Positions 48,337 through 60,141 of a stretch of DNA of 64,000 nt are shown piece by piece. The position numbers and the translations under genes were made by a program. Each line of letters starts with the position of its first letter. Within the stretch, counting starts at the first letter, position 1. Under the pieces are notes generated by a model. The model saw only the letters and a list, made by a program, of their open reading frames with translations. It did no database searches and was not told the origin of the DNA. This DNA comes from Cannabis sativa (Eukaryota > Streptophyta > Magnoliopsida > Rosales > Cannabaceae), in assembly GCF_029168945.1 (NCBI RefSeq), contig NC_083603.1:34569396-34633395 (forward strand), in the 5' to 3' direction.

Positions 48337-49359
48337 GAAGATGATATCATATATGACAGCTAAACAAACCTATGCATTGCATGTGTTTAAATGTTATGAC
48401 CTTTAATTCAAAACATAGAAAGCTAAATGGGAGACTTGTTATGTTAGCAAAAGATTCATTTTCAAAGCCAGAAAAGATCGTTGTGAAAATTGAGCAATAA
48501 GGGTATGACATGTTTTTATACTTAAATAAAAAAAAAAGTTTTTGTTGTTTGAAAGTTAATTTTCTTTATGAGAAACTTTATAGGGTATTACTTTTAGGAC
48601 ATTTGATCAATATTAAGTTACATTTATTTTATTTTAATAAATATTATAGAAAATGACTCACAAATGATGACATTTGATGGTGGTGAGTGCATCATTTCAA
48701 AAAAAAAAAAAAAAAAAACACAATTAGTCAAACTAATTTTTCCTAATTTTCAAAAAGAGAATCATAATTATACAATTAACTATAGTATTAGTAAAGATAT
48801 ATTATGTATATGGCCACTAAGTACTATGTCTATGAACTTTGATTTAAATTCATTTAAAAAACAAACTTGTGTATTTTGTACTTGTGTGAGTTATTTATGA
48901 AATTTATAATTATACTCATAGCTATAATCTCAATCCTATGATAAAAATTTTGTAATTAGATATAAATATTCGCTGTGCAATCAAATTTATCAAAAAAAAA
49001 AAAAAAAGAAAAAGAAATACGTATGGTGACACCCACAATGTATAATAACATAATGATAATATATTGTGATTTGTAAAAAAGAAAGTGAAAAAAAAAATGT
49101 AGAAATTACACAAAGTTTAGAAAAAAAAATTAATGATTTACTTTTTTATAGTATATTTTTTTAATGCATTTGGATTATACATTTTATGGGTTACGCGCCG
49201 TATTTTTGTAAAATAATTTTGAAAAACCATATTTTATAGCTTCTCTCTTCTCTTTGTCTTCTTCCTCGTTAGGTCAATCTGAGTTTTCTTTTTCAACGAT
49301 GATGACAACTCTAGTGACTTTTTCGGCAACGATGAGACTTTTCTACTAATGACGGCTTC
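48337..49359. other. Upstream region of GT14 copy 1
   Basis: AT-rich, with a poly-A run at about 48701-48718 and another at about 48993-49007. 49240-49350 is richer in CTT/TCTTC and contains the repeated word CAACGATGA. No gene or transposon end was recognised. Confidence 0.4.
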
Positions 49360-52300
49360 TGTTAGCCCAAGATATGTTTCCAAGAGGGGGGTGAATTGAA
49401 AATATAAATTAATTTCAGTAAATTAAAACTTTTAACACAAAATTAAACAATTCAACACTTAATCAATAAATGCAAGTAATATGGCAAACAATATATTATA
49501 ACAAATATTCAAACTTAAAAATAAAGAGTTTAAGGATTAGTAAATGCAAACTCTCGATTTTTACAAGGTTCGGTAGAACTATGCCACCTACGTCCTTGGT
49601 CTTCAAAGCTATGAACCTAGCTTTGAGTTCCAATATCGAGCCAAGTTGACGGGCTTGACTAACCCTTACAACCGGGAAATTTTTACCTAGGTGTTTCCAA
49701 ACCTCTTACAATAGTTTCGCATCACTGAGGACTATTAACCTCTTTCTCGAATTATTGAAGTGTCAATCTCACTATAACCGGGTTGTTTACAATACCGGTG
49801 CCAACCTCACCTCAATCACAATATGAAAATGTGTTTGAAATTACAAGCAAAATCACTCTAGAAACATGATAATACAATGGAAACCTAGAGTGATAAGCAA
49901 GCACACTCAAGATGAATAAACACAAATTTTGGCTCAAAGTGTGTGAAAAGTGTTTGTTGGATTTTAAACTCGGAAGCTCATTAATCTCACTTAGATATGT
50001 TAGGTGTATGACATGAATGTTTAGCCAACTTGATTTTTTGAGTGAAAATCGAGTTTATATAGTGTTAGGGTGAAAATAGCCGTTGGACACGAAAAACAAG
50101 GCTCCCACTGGGAAAACTGGTTCACCAGTTTCCAAATCGGTTACTCAGTTTTGGAGAACCGGTTAACCTCTTTGAAATCGGTTAACCTAAATCCAGGCAG
50201 TGAGAAAAAGTCCAATATTTTTTTGCACTAAAACGGTCATAACTCTCTACCCGATTATCCGATTTCAGAAATTCCAATTTTATTCTCTTAGTTAAATGAA
50301 ATGTGATTTAAAAATTCAATCAAAAAAAATTTTGAACTATCGGGTGAGAAAACTTGTTGCACAAGTTAGTGAATGGACCAAAATTTGAATTTATAAAACC
50401 TAGTGTGCTATGCAAATCCCTTTAACGAGACTAAAGTAAATTTATACCATTTGGTTTTGAGTAGTCTTGATGTAGATGAGCCTCCTAGCTTAATTTGCAT
50501 GTTTTTGATCCTATGTTGACTTTTTCCGAGAGTGGACTATGACTTTGACTATTGGGTTAACTTTTGACTTTGGGCTTTTAAAGACCTCTTTTGAATAGGG
50601 TCTTGAGTTGTTTATGTTGGGTTTTATGCCCTAAATAAAACTCATTTCAATATAATCAGATTTACTTATTAATATAGATCACAAATAACATTTAATGTTG
50701 CATGGTTCACATGATTTATTTCATGATTATATGTACATAATGTATAAATTCATCTGAAACCCTTTTCGCATACTTGATCTTGTTTATTGTGTCGTCAACA
50801 CATTGGAAAGTAAACATGACTATGTGAATAAAGTTTCCTAGATTTATCAGACATAGGGTTTTACTGATATGATAATCTACAACAGAGTTTACTTGCATTT
50901 GGAGAAGTGCTATGTTCTTTCCAGAGCATTGGTTAAAGTAAAGCTCAGGTTGGATGCATGGAGTATGCATCGGAAGGGACCGATATTGAACTTTGACTTA
51001 GATTTATTAAACTTACCGTAATATCTATTCAAGTCAATATCGCCTAGTGGATCCTAGATCAAATGTTCTTAATCCTGTTATGATTAGGCTCAATCTTGAA
51101 AGGCTATTCGTGTTCTTTGATTTGTTAGTTAAGCCTACTTTTAGGTCAGGGTGATACGTACATTTTGGGAACACGGTAGTGCAATTGAGTGGGAGCGCTA
51201 GCATAAACATGGAATCTATAGCTTGTATCTGGCAATAGTAAGCAAAGGATGATCCCCTTCGAGCTTGACCAAACGAACATAAATGGTGGAGTACTCATTT
51301 CACATAAGCTGAAATATCATTTATACGGGGTCAAGTGTTTTAAGGAATAAATACATTGTAGGGTGTAACGGTAATTTAATCCCTTTACAGTGTAGATCAT
51401 TCATATAGAGGATCAGTGATCAAATTAGGATTATAACAATGGATAACTAATGATGTGTCTATATGGTGGAACATATAGAGCATTTTATATACTGAGAGTG
51501 CAATTCTAAGTTCTATGCGTGGATTCAATGAAGAATTAATAATTTAGTGAATTTTAGTGCTAAATTCTTGATCTACTTATTGGAAGCTCGGTTATATAGA
51601 CCCATGGTCCCCGCACTAGTTGAGATAATATTGCTTGTAAGACTCATGTGATTGGTTTTGATTAATCAATTATAATTCTCAATTTAGACTATGTCTAATT
51701 CTCAATTATAATTCTCAATTGAGATAATATTTGTGAATTTTTACTAAGTAAGGGCGAAATTGTAAAGAAAGAGTTTTAGGGGCATATTTGTTAATTATGA
51801 TACTTTATATGGTTCAATTAATAAATATGATAAATGACAATATTATTTAATAATTATTTACAGTTATTAAATAGTTAGAATTGGCATTTAAATGGTTGAA
51901 TTTGAAAATTGGCATTTTTGAGAAAATCAGATGCAGAAAAGGTAAAACTACAAAATTGCAAAAAGTGAGGCCCAAATCCACTAAGCATGGCCAGCCACTT
52001 TTGTAGGAAATTTAAACTGATATTTTCATTATTTTAATGACAAATAATTCAAACCTAACCCTAGTGGAATGCTATAAATAGATAGTGAAGGCTTCACGAA
52101 AATTACACTTAAATTTTTCTACTTTTTCATTCAGAAAAACCTGAGCCTTCTCTCTCCCTATCTTTGGCCGAACCCACTTTCTCTTTCTTCTTCCTTCAAT
52201 TTCAAAAATCTTAGTGTGAGAGTAGTGCCCACACACAGCATCAAAGATTCAGAGTAGTGCCCACTTTCTCTCTCCCTATCTTTGGCCGAACCCACTTTCT

Positions 52301-52863
52301 CTTTCTTCTTCCTTCAATTTCAAAAATCTTAGTGGGAGAGTAGTGCCCACACACAGCAAGTGATACCTCAATCATAGTGAGGAAGATCGTGAAGAAAGAC
52401 TTTCAGCAAGAAGGAGGTTTCAGCATCAAAGATTCAGAGAAAGAGATCCAGGTTCAGATATTGATAATGCTCTGCTACAGAAAGGAATCAAGGGCTAGAT
52501 ATCTGAACGGAAGGAGTCATTATGTTCCGTTGCACCCAATGTAAGGTTTCCTAAACTTTATATGTGTTTATTTCATCGTTTTAGAAAGTTCATATTTAGG
52601 GTGTTAATAAACATACTTATGAGTAGATCTAAGATCCTGGTAAAATAAATTCCAACAGTTTATCCCTTGATGAATCTTTTGCTCTTGATATGCTTGTTGA
52701 ATCAATTTTGGGTCACTTTATGAAGTTTGGTAAAAATACCAATTTGTCTTGAAAATTTATTCTCTTTTAAATTTGCTACAAAATCAACAAATTATTAGTA
52801 ACAAATAATAATCAAATATTTGTTAATCATCAAAACAAGGAGACCTAAAAGTTTGAGTTAACA
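49360..52863 (-). mobile_element. SIRE-like copia 3' LTR, split by a family-1 solo LTR
   Basis: On the minus strand it starts TGTTAACTCAAAC (52863) directly after AAAAAGGGGGAGAT and ends ...GGGCTAACA (49360). A TATA box ACTATATAAACTC lies near 50052-50064. Without the 2,043-bp insertion and its 5-bp duplication it is about 1,456 bp. The polypurine tract is the kind seen in SIRE/Maximus copia elements; lineage is an inference. Confidence 0.7.
50615..52657 (+). mobile_element. Family-1 solo LTR, plus orientation, TSD GTTTA
   Basis: TGTTGG...CCAACA read in the opposite direction from the other four copies, flanked by GTTTA at 50610-50614 and 52658-52662. At 2,043 bp it is the longest copy, partly from a 118-bp tandem duplication (units start near 52151 and 52269). 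Confidence 0.93.
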
Positions 52864-53024
52864 ATCTCCCCCTTTTTGATGATATCAAATATTTGATTAT
52901 TTTAAAAGGGAAAGGGAAAAGTTAAACAATGTATATTGGATTAGCTCCCCCTTAATGTGTGCAAGAAAAATACATTTTTACCTTTTAATTTTACATTGCA
53001 TGATTTTGTAAACTCCCCCTCAAT
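52864..53024 (-). other. Copia 3' untranslated stretch with three polypurine tracts
   Basis: Read on the minus strand there are three GGGGGAG-containing tracts: TTGAGGGGGAGTTT near 53010-53023, TTAAGGGGGAGCT near 52944-52956, and AAAAAGGGGGAGAT at 52864-52877 next to the LTR. The internal coding part of this element is absent; the tandem array begins directly beyond 53024. Confidence 0.65.
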
Positions 53025-56000
53025 TTTATGTAACAAGCTTCGGCTTCCAAGAAGAAAGGCTGAAGTTGTAAAATTTAAGCTTAGACTTCTCTTGAAAATG
53101 TCAAAGGAAAAAGCATCACGAGGGGTAGGATAGACTTTAAGCAGTCCTTCAAATTCGGGAAGGAGGGTTGAAGACGTATCATACCCCTAGTGATCTTTCC
53201 TGCACAAATGTGCATGCGATAGTCACGTTGAATTTTAATGTAACAAGCTTCGACTTTCAAGAAGGAAGGCTGAAGTTGTATAAAAATTCAAGCGTAGACT
53301 TCGCTTGAAAAGGTCAAAGAGGAAAGCATCACGAGGGGTAGGATAGACTTCATGCAGTCCTTCAAATCTTGGAAGGAAGGTTGAAGACACATCGTACCCC
53401 TAGTGATCTTTCCTGTACAAACGTGCATGCGAGAGTTGTGTTGAATTTTTATGTAATAAGCTTCGACTTCCGGGAAGGAAGGCTGAAGTTGTATAAAAAT
53501 TCAAGCTTAGACTTCGGTTGAAAAGGTCAAAGGGAAAAGCATCACGAGGGGTAGGATAGACTTCAAGCAGTCCTTCCAATCTGGGAAGGAGGGTTGAAGA
53601 TGTATCGTACCCTGAGTGATTTTGCCTGCCCAAACGTGCATGCAAGAGTCGCGTTGAATTTTTATGTAACAAGCTCCTGTTGGAAATATTTTACCAGGAT
53701 CTAGATTTACTACCATGTATGTTTCATTAACATCCTAATATGAATTCTAAAACAATGAAATAAACACATATAAAGTTTAGGAAACCTTACATTGGGTGCA
53801 GCGGAATAATATGTCTCCTTCCACTCAGATCTCTAACCCTTGTATCCTTTCTGTCACAGAGTATTATCAAGATCTGAGCCCAAATGTCCTTCTTGTTGAA
53901 TCTGGATTCTTCACGATCTTCCACACTATGATTGAGGTACCACTTGCTGTGTGTGGGCACAACTCAATCACTAAGGGGTTTCGAAACAACCAAAGAAGAA
54001 GAAGGAAAGAGAGGTGGCGGCTAGGTTTAGAAAGATGGCTCAGGTTTTTCTCTGAAAGAAATAAGATGCATGTTATTATTTCCTAAGCCATCACTATCTA
54101 TTTATAGTATGCCACATAAGGTTAGGTTTGAATTATACTGCATTAAAATAATAAAAATATTAAATGATAAACCCAATACAAGTGGCCGACCATATTAGTG
54201 GATAATGGGCCTCACTTTTGCAATTTGCTGTTTTATCATTTCTGCATCTCATTTTCTCAAAAACGCCAATTTTTAAATTCAACCATTTAAATGTCAATTC
54301 TAATTATTTAATAACTAAAAATTAATTATTAAATAATATTGTCATTTATTATATTTATTAATTAGACTAACCAAAGTCTCTTAATTAACAAATATACCCT
54401 AGAAACTCTTTCTTAACAGTTTCGCCCTTACTTAGTGATAAATTCACAAACAGACATAGTCTAATTTGAGAATTATAATTGTTTAATCAAAACCAATTAA
54501 CTGAGTCTTACAAGCAGTATGGTCTCAACTAGTATGGGGACCATGGGCCTATATAACCGAGCTTCCAATAAGCCGAACCGAATTTACCAAGTAAATTCCC
54601 TAACTTATTAATTCCTTATTGAATCCACACTTAGAACTTGGAATTGCACTCTCAGTTATATAGAACGCTCTATATGTTCCACGATATAGATACGCTATTA
54701 ATTATCCATTGTTATAATCCTAATTTGATCAATGATCCTCTAATAGATGATCTACATTGAATAGACACTAAATTACCGTTACACCTTCAATGTATTTTAT
54801 CCTTAAAACAGTTAGCTCCGTATAAATAATATTTCAGCGAAGTGAAATGAGATCTCAACCATTTATCTCTGTTTAGCCAAGCTCGAAGGATATCATCGTT
54901 TCACTTCTAAATTCCTATAGAAGTTATAGACTCCATATTTATGTTAGCGCTCCCACTCAATGATACTATCATGTTCCCAAAATGTACGTAATCACCCCGA
55001 CTGTCAAAAGTAGGCTTAACTAACAAATCAAAGAACATGTATAATACTCTTGAGATCGAACCTAACCATATCAGGATTAAGATCATTTGGTCTAGGATCA
55101 ACGGGTTATATTGAATTGAATAGATATTACGGTAAATTTTAACAAATCTAATCAAAGTTCAATATCGCTCCCTTCCGATGTATACTCCATACATCCAATA
55201 CTGGTAAACTTTGCCAATGCCCTGGAAAGGACATAACACTTATCCAAGGTCTAAGAATACCTATCGCTGATTATCATGCCAGTCTAAATCCAGTGAACTG
55301 ACAAATCAGGGAATAAACTTTCGAACATATAATCAAGATTATATTCTATTGTGCTGACAACACTATAATCATTAACAAATTCATATGTTCTGGACTTAAA
55401 TAGAATTTATACATTATATATATATATATAATCATGAAATGAATCATGTGAACCATGCAATATAAAATGTTATTTCTGATCTTTATTAGTAAATCTGATT
55501 ATGGGTTTTATTTAGGGCACAAAACCCAACAGCTCCGACTTCTGGGAAGGAAGGCTGAAGTTGTATAAAAATTCAAGCTTAGACTTTGCTTAAAAAGGTC
55601 AAAAGGAAAAGCATCATGAGGGGTAGGATAGACTTCAAGTAGTCCTTCCAATCTAGGAAGGAGGGTTAAAGACGTATCGTACCCCCAGTGATCTTTCCTA
55701 CACAAACGTGCATCTGAGATTCGGATTGGATTTTTATGTAACAAGCTTCGACATTCGGAAGGAATGCTGAAGTTGTATAAAAATTCAAGTTTAGACTTCG
55801 CTTGAAAAGGTCGAAAGGAAAAGTAAAAGGTCAAAGGGAAAAGTATCACGAGGGGTAGGATAGACTTCAAGTAGTCCTTCCGATTCGTGAAGGAGGGTTA
55901 AAGACGTATCGTAAACCTAGTGATCTTTCTGGCATAAATGTGCATGCGAGAGTTGCGTTGAATTTTTATGTAACAAGCTTTGGCTTCTGGGAAGGAAGGC

Positions 56001-56800
56001 TGAAGTTAAAATTCAAGCTTAGACTTTGCTTGAAAAGGTCAAAGGGAAAAGCATCATGAGCGTAGGATAGAGTTCAAGTAGTCTTTCCAATCCGAGAAGG
56101 AGGGTTGAAGAAGTATCGTACCCCAGTGATCTTTCCTGCATAAACATGCATGTGAGAGTCGCGTTGAATTTTTATGTAACAAGCTTCGGCTTCCTGCAAG
56201 GAAAGCTGAAGTTGTATAAAAGTTCAAGCTTAGACTTCACTTAAAAAGGTCAAAGGGATAAGCATCACGAGGGGTAGGATAGACTTCAAGAAGTCCTTCC
56301 AATCTGGGAAGGAGGGTTGAAGACGTATCGTACCCCCAGTGATCTTTTCTGCACAAACGTACATGCGAGAGTCACATTGAATTTTTATGTAACAAGCTTC
56401 ATATTCCGGGAAGGAAGGCTGAAGCTGTATAAAAATTCAAGCTTATACTTATCTTGAAAAGGTCAAAGGAAAGAGCATCACGAGGGGCAGGACAAACTTC
56501 AAGTAGTCCTTACAATCCGGGAAGGACGGTTGAAGACGTACCGTACCCCTAGTGATCTTTACTGCACAAACGTGCATGCGAGAGTCGCATTGAATTTTAT
56601 GTAACAAGCTTCGAGTTTTAGGAAGGTAAGCTGAAGTTGTATAAAAATTCAAGCTTAGACTTTGCTTGAAATGATCAATGGGTGGAAGAGTCTTTGGGAG
56701 TAAAGCAGACCTCAAGCTGTCCTTCCCTTCTTGGGATGATGGTTGAAGACGTGTAGTAATCCCAATGATCTTCCAAGCCCGGAGAATAGATTGGGGGAGG
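53025..56800. repeat. ~213-bp tandem array, about nine monomers
   Basis: Anchored on GTAACAAGCTT, monomers begin near 53035, 53245, 53458, 53671 (continuing at 55532 after the solo LTR), 55743, 55975, 56181, 56394 and 56606. Spacings are 210, 213, 213, 213, 232, 206, 213 and 212. Each unit has the words GAGGGGTAGGATAGACTTCAAG and GAAGGAGGGTTGAAGACGTA, and inverted repeats such as CTTCC...GGAAG and TTCAAGC...GCTTGAA. The last unit (56606-56800) is the most diverged and runs into a gypsy leader, suggesting the array grew from that element. Confidence 0.9.
53678..55531 (-). mobile_element. Family-1 solo LTR inside the tandem array, TSD GCTCC
   Basis: 1,854 bp, TGTTGG...CCAACA, flanked by GCTCC at 53673-53677 and 55532-55536. 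Removing it restores a 213-bp monomer junction, so the array is older than the insertion. Its internal short frames are not genes. Confidence 0.95.
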
Positions 56801-57654
56801 TTTAGGAGGTGCATTTCTACACCTTCGGATCTCGCGAGCAGTCTGTCTCAAGCGGTGAGGCGCACGTCATTTAACGGTCTTTGAAGCGAGAACTCAACCT
56901 CCTAGCATGATAAGCAGGTCGCAAGGACTCCTTAACTAGTTTTCAATTGCATGAGTCGCTTCCCTCTGGTGTAACTCTGGCAATGCAACTACACCAAGTG
57001 ACAAGGACAACACTGAGTGAAGTGCGCCAAAAATGGCCAGTTCTACAAAGAGTACCATAACCAGGCGTCACTGGTAACCCAGTAGACGCCGACGGTACTA
57101 ATGGTCTCCTCTCAAGAGGCGCTGTTGCTGGATCCATTTCTGACCAACTTCACCACCTTGAGATAAGGCAGGGGAAGTGATTGGCAGAAGAGGGATCTGG
57201 CCCACACGCCGACACTAGTGTTGGAATTTCTAGCTGGATAGAGTCGTTGTGTCTGATTACCCCTTCTGAGTTAGTCGTTGTAACCGCGTCAGATCATAGC
57301 GTCTTTGTCTAGGCCTAGCGCCTCTTGCACTACTTTGTGTGTGCGTAACGACATGGCGGGGGGCCTGAGCCCGACGACATCGACGTTTAGCCTTGCCCCC
57401 AGGGAGTTGGCTGGCCAGATATGAGCTTTTAAGGAAGGGTATCGGTACACTAGGTGTTTTGAGACTGCTTGTAGCCACCTTTCTTGAGTAGACTGAGGCA
57501 TCAAGTCTCTTTCTGGGAAACACCTTGGATCTGCACATCTGTGGCCTTCCACCGGACCTCAACAAACAGTCAGGAGGTCTTCTTTCTTTTCTTGCACGGG
57601 CCTTCTTATGGGTGGTTTTGCTCCAGTAACTGCCGTGTATATTTCCTTTCTTCA
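56801..57654 (-). other. Leader / gag-proximal region of a third gypsy element
   Basis: GC-richer sequence between the PBS and the tandem array on the element's sense strand (minus). Overlapping frames at 57257-57565, 57289-57552 and 56943-57137 have no recognised domain; one could be a gag N-terminus, but I cannot support it. No pol follows. Confidence 0.4.
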
Positions 57655-57675
57655 GCTCTCAATGAAAGCACCAAA
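57655..57675 (-). other. Primer binding site region of third gypsy element
   Basis: TTTGGTGCTTTCATTGAGAG on the minus strand directly after the LTR end ...TTGATAAACA, the same string as at 33873-33894. It sets the orientation as minus and the LTR as upstream at higher coordinates. Confidence 0.65.
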
Positions 57676-58600
57676 TGTTTATCAAGTTTTTCAGAAATTG
57701 AATAATTATAGAGCTTGAGAAAGTAATAAAAGCGTAAATGATAGGAATATAGGTAGCTGATTTTTTACGCAGTTCAGCCGTTAATTATCCTTAGTCCACT
57801 AGTCCATATTATTAGGCTCTCTGGTTGGTGAATGTTGATACAAATACAAAATGAATGGACTTTACTCCGACCCGTTGTGTTCCTCTTGAAGAAAAGGAAG
57901 CTTAGTAGGAATATTCTAGAGTTAATAAAATTACAGTAGTGTGTTTACAAAGGGTTCACCTTTGAAGGAGAGTCGTAGGGATTAAAGGAGAAGAAATCCC
58001 CATTCCGATCCCCTCTATTGTGTGTCTTTAGGGGGTATTTATAAGCCAATTCCCTCGCAAGGATCGTCATTGATGGATCTTCACAAGGGCAAACCCCCAA
58101 TGTAGGATCGGTAGGTGGCATATTTTCCACGTGGTCTTTACCGATGTCAGAGTGTACTGGCTATACTGACGATGCTTTGGACGTGTGTCACTTTAGGGCC
58201 TTTCTCATTTGAATTACCCCTGCTCTTAGCCGTTAGATCGTTTTGTACGGTACACAAGGACATGCACGTTCTATGTGGCTGAGGGGACAACCTTTGACAT
58301 AGTACATTGGAAAGGAGCGAGCAGTGGGCCCTTAGCCTGTCGCGTGCGGACTGAGCCTCCGCGAGTAAAAGGAGTATCCTGGACCAATATATCTTGATGG
58401 ACGGCCTGTGATCTTCATGAGAGCAAAAGGTCCCGCCTTCCGGGGGAGAGGGTTGCTGACTCGCAGACACCTCCTTCACGGTCTGCATTCGTGAGGACTT
58501 TGCTCGCGGAGAACTATGAGGACTGCTCCACTATGTTAAAGCCTTAATCCTCTAGGATCTGGAGTGAGGCCCTTGGCTAGCTTAATGACTTCTCTTCTTT
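57676..58600 (-). mobile_element. 5' LTR of third gypsy element (upper end approximate)
   Basis: The lower end TGTTTATCAAG is fixed by the adjoining PBS. A TATA box GGCTTATAAATACCCCC lies at about 58032-58048 (minus), giving a promoter for the element. The upper end was not located; homology to the other LTRs here is not evident. Frames such as 58147-58488 are chance. Confidence 0.55.
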
Positions 58601-59939
58601 CCTCAATCATTCCCTGTAGGCTATGTGTTGTTGTAATTTCAACTCGCAAGTATACGTGTCGTTTACAAGTAATAGACTCACAAAGAGTGATGTCGATCCC
58701 ACAAGGATTGTAGTTAAGTACTTTAAAATTAAATCTTTACTTCTACTTGGTTATGTCAAAATTAAGAGAAAAGTAAAATTAGAAACACTAAATAAACGGT
58801 GAAATTAAGAAGCATATAAATCAACAAGAAATTAACGATGATTAAAGTTAGGGTTTCGACTTCAATTGTATCTGCTGATTATGGCCTAATATGATTATCT
58901 TCCTATAACCAATTTCTATGCAATAACAGGTTTACTATGGTAATTTATAGTCTTCTCAGATATATAAACCTCAATTACATGCAAATTTTCTACTCTCGTG
59001 ATATATTAAACATGCAACAGGCATTAAACATATAAACCCTATAAGTTATGTAAACTATACAGATACTCTCGTCCTATATCAAAATTCAGTTCTATTCACT
59101 ATAGCATAATTGACACTCACTATCTCAGAAATCGCTTCAAAATCATAGACAATTAATTGGTGATCAAGCAATTAAAAGTAATTAAGTACGAATGAAATAG
59201 AATACATAGAAATAGAGGAAAAATAAAATCATATTAGAACCATAATGTAAAACAATATCCATCTGGACCCTAATTAAGTGTTTAGCTACTCATGTTTATT
59301 GAAGCAAAATCACACATATTAACTTAAGTAAAGAGAAGAAGAGAGTGTTGAAAACCCTCTGACGAATGCCTCCAGTATTGAACTCGGTCTCTAAAATTCG
59401 TACTCCTTATCTTGCCCTTAATTCCCTTCTAATTGGTTCCCGAAATCAATTGAAGTTCACTCCTTATATAGTCAATGAGGGACTAAAAAGATAGAATAAA
59501 GCACATGCTGAAAATCCTATTCAGCTTTGAATTAGGAAGCCACACTAAGCCCACGTAGAGAAAAAATCTTTTTCTGCTTTGGAATTGGGGTGGCCGCGAC
59601 CCGTGTGCATTTTTCACACGTGGGGTACTGATTTCCAATATGATGGCCGCAACATGCCCATTCTTGGGCTGCGGCCCGTGTGTTCCATGCCCACATGTTC
59701 AACGCGTACAATCTTTTTTTTTTCTAGGTAGGATCTCAATTTTTCACAGTGATATTTTATGCGTCTTTTATCTTCTTTTTTTTTCATCTTTTTCCCTTGA
59801 TATTTTTCTAATCTTCTATTTTAAATATGCAAAAATAAAAGATAATAAGCGTAAAATTGCTCCAAACACGAGTACAACTAAATTAAAAATATACTAAAGT
59901 TAATATTAAAAACAGCCTAACACTATTCAGGTGAAAATG
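58601..59939. mobile_element. Unclassified LTR-retrotransposon-derived non-coding sequence
   Basis: 58635-58720 (CAACTCGCAAGTATACGTGTC, GATGTCGATCCCACAAGGATTG) and 59590-59680 (repeated GCGGCCCGTGTG-type words) resemble non-coding repeats common in plant LTR elements. No open frame longer than chance and no firm ends were found. Confidence 0.35.
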
Positions 59940-60141
59940 TGGATAACAAAACCATATTTGCTTCTCTAGTCATAAGTTAAATACAACAGAAAGGAGAGTA
60001 AGCTATTACCAAAATAATAGGGTAGAACCTTTATAACATATCGTTTCTTAGTTTTGCTTAGTATTGATTATACTATTTCAATGTCAATGATTTCTTCTTG
60101 CTTTCAAGACTGAGTGTTTTTGGCCAATAGCGAGGTCAACA
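59940..60141 (+). mobile_element. Tail of a Tat-type LTR
   Basis: GTAGAACCTTTATAACAT, then about 100 nt and GGCCAATAGCGAGGTCAACA at the end, parallel the tail of the solo LTR 34235-34866 (GAACCTCTATAAAAT ... TTGGCTAAAAGCAAGGTCAACA). The start is not resolved. Confidence 0.45.

Noticed and set aside
48273..48350. 26-residue N-terminal extension of GT14 copy 1
   Set aside because: Copy 2 starts at the equivalent MGN..., and the extension would begin upstream of the candidate TATA box.
53025..56800. CRISPR-like array
   Set aside because: Units are about 213 bp and similar throughout, without short repeats separated by unique spacers, and this is plant nuclear DNA.
58147..58488. 113-codon minus-strand frame
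   Set aside because: Lies in the U3 part of an LTR upstream of its TATA box; no domain recognised.
58626..60141. A single complete LTR from TGTTGTTG to GGTCAACA
   Set aside because: The candidate flanks CTATG and CAATG do not match, and the two ends resemble different families.
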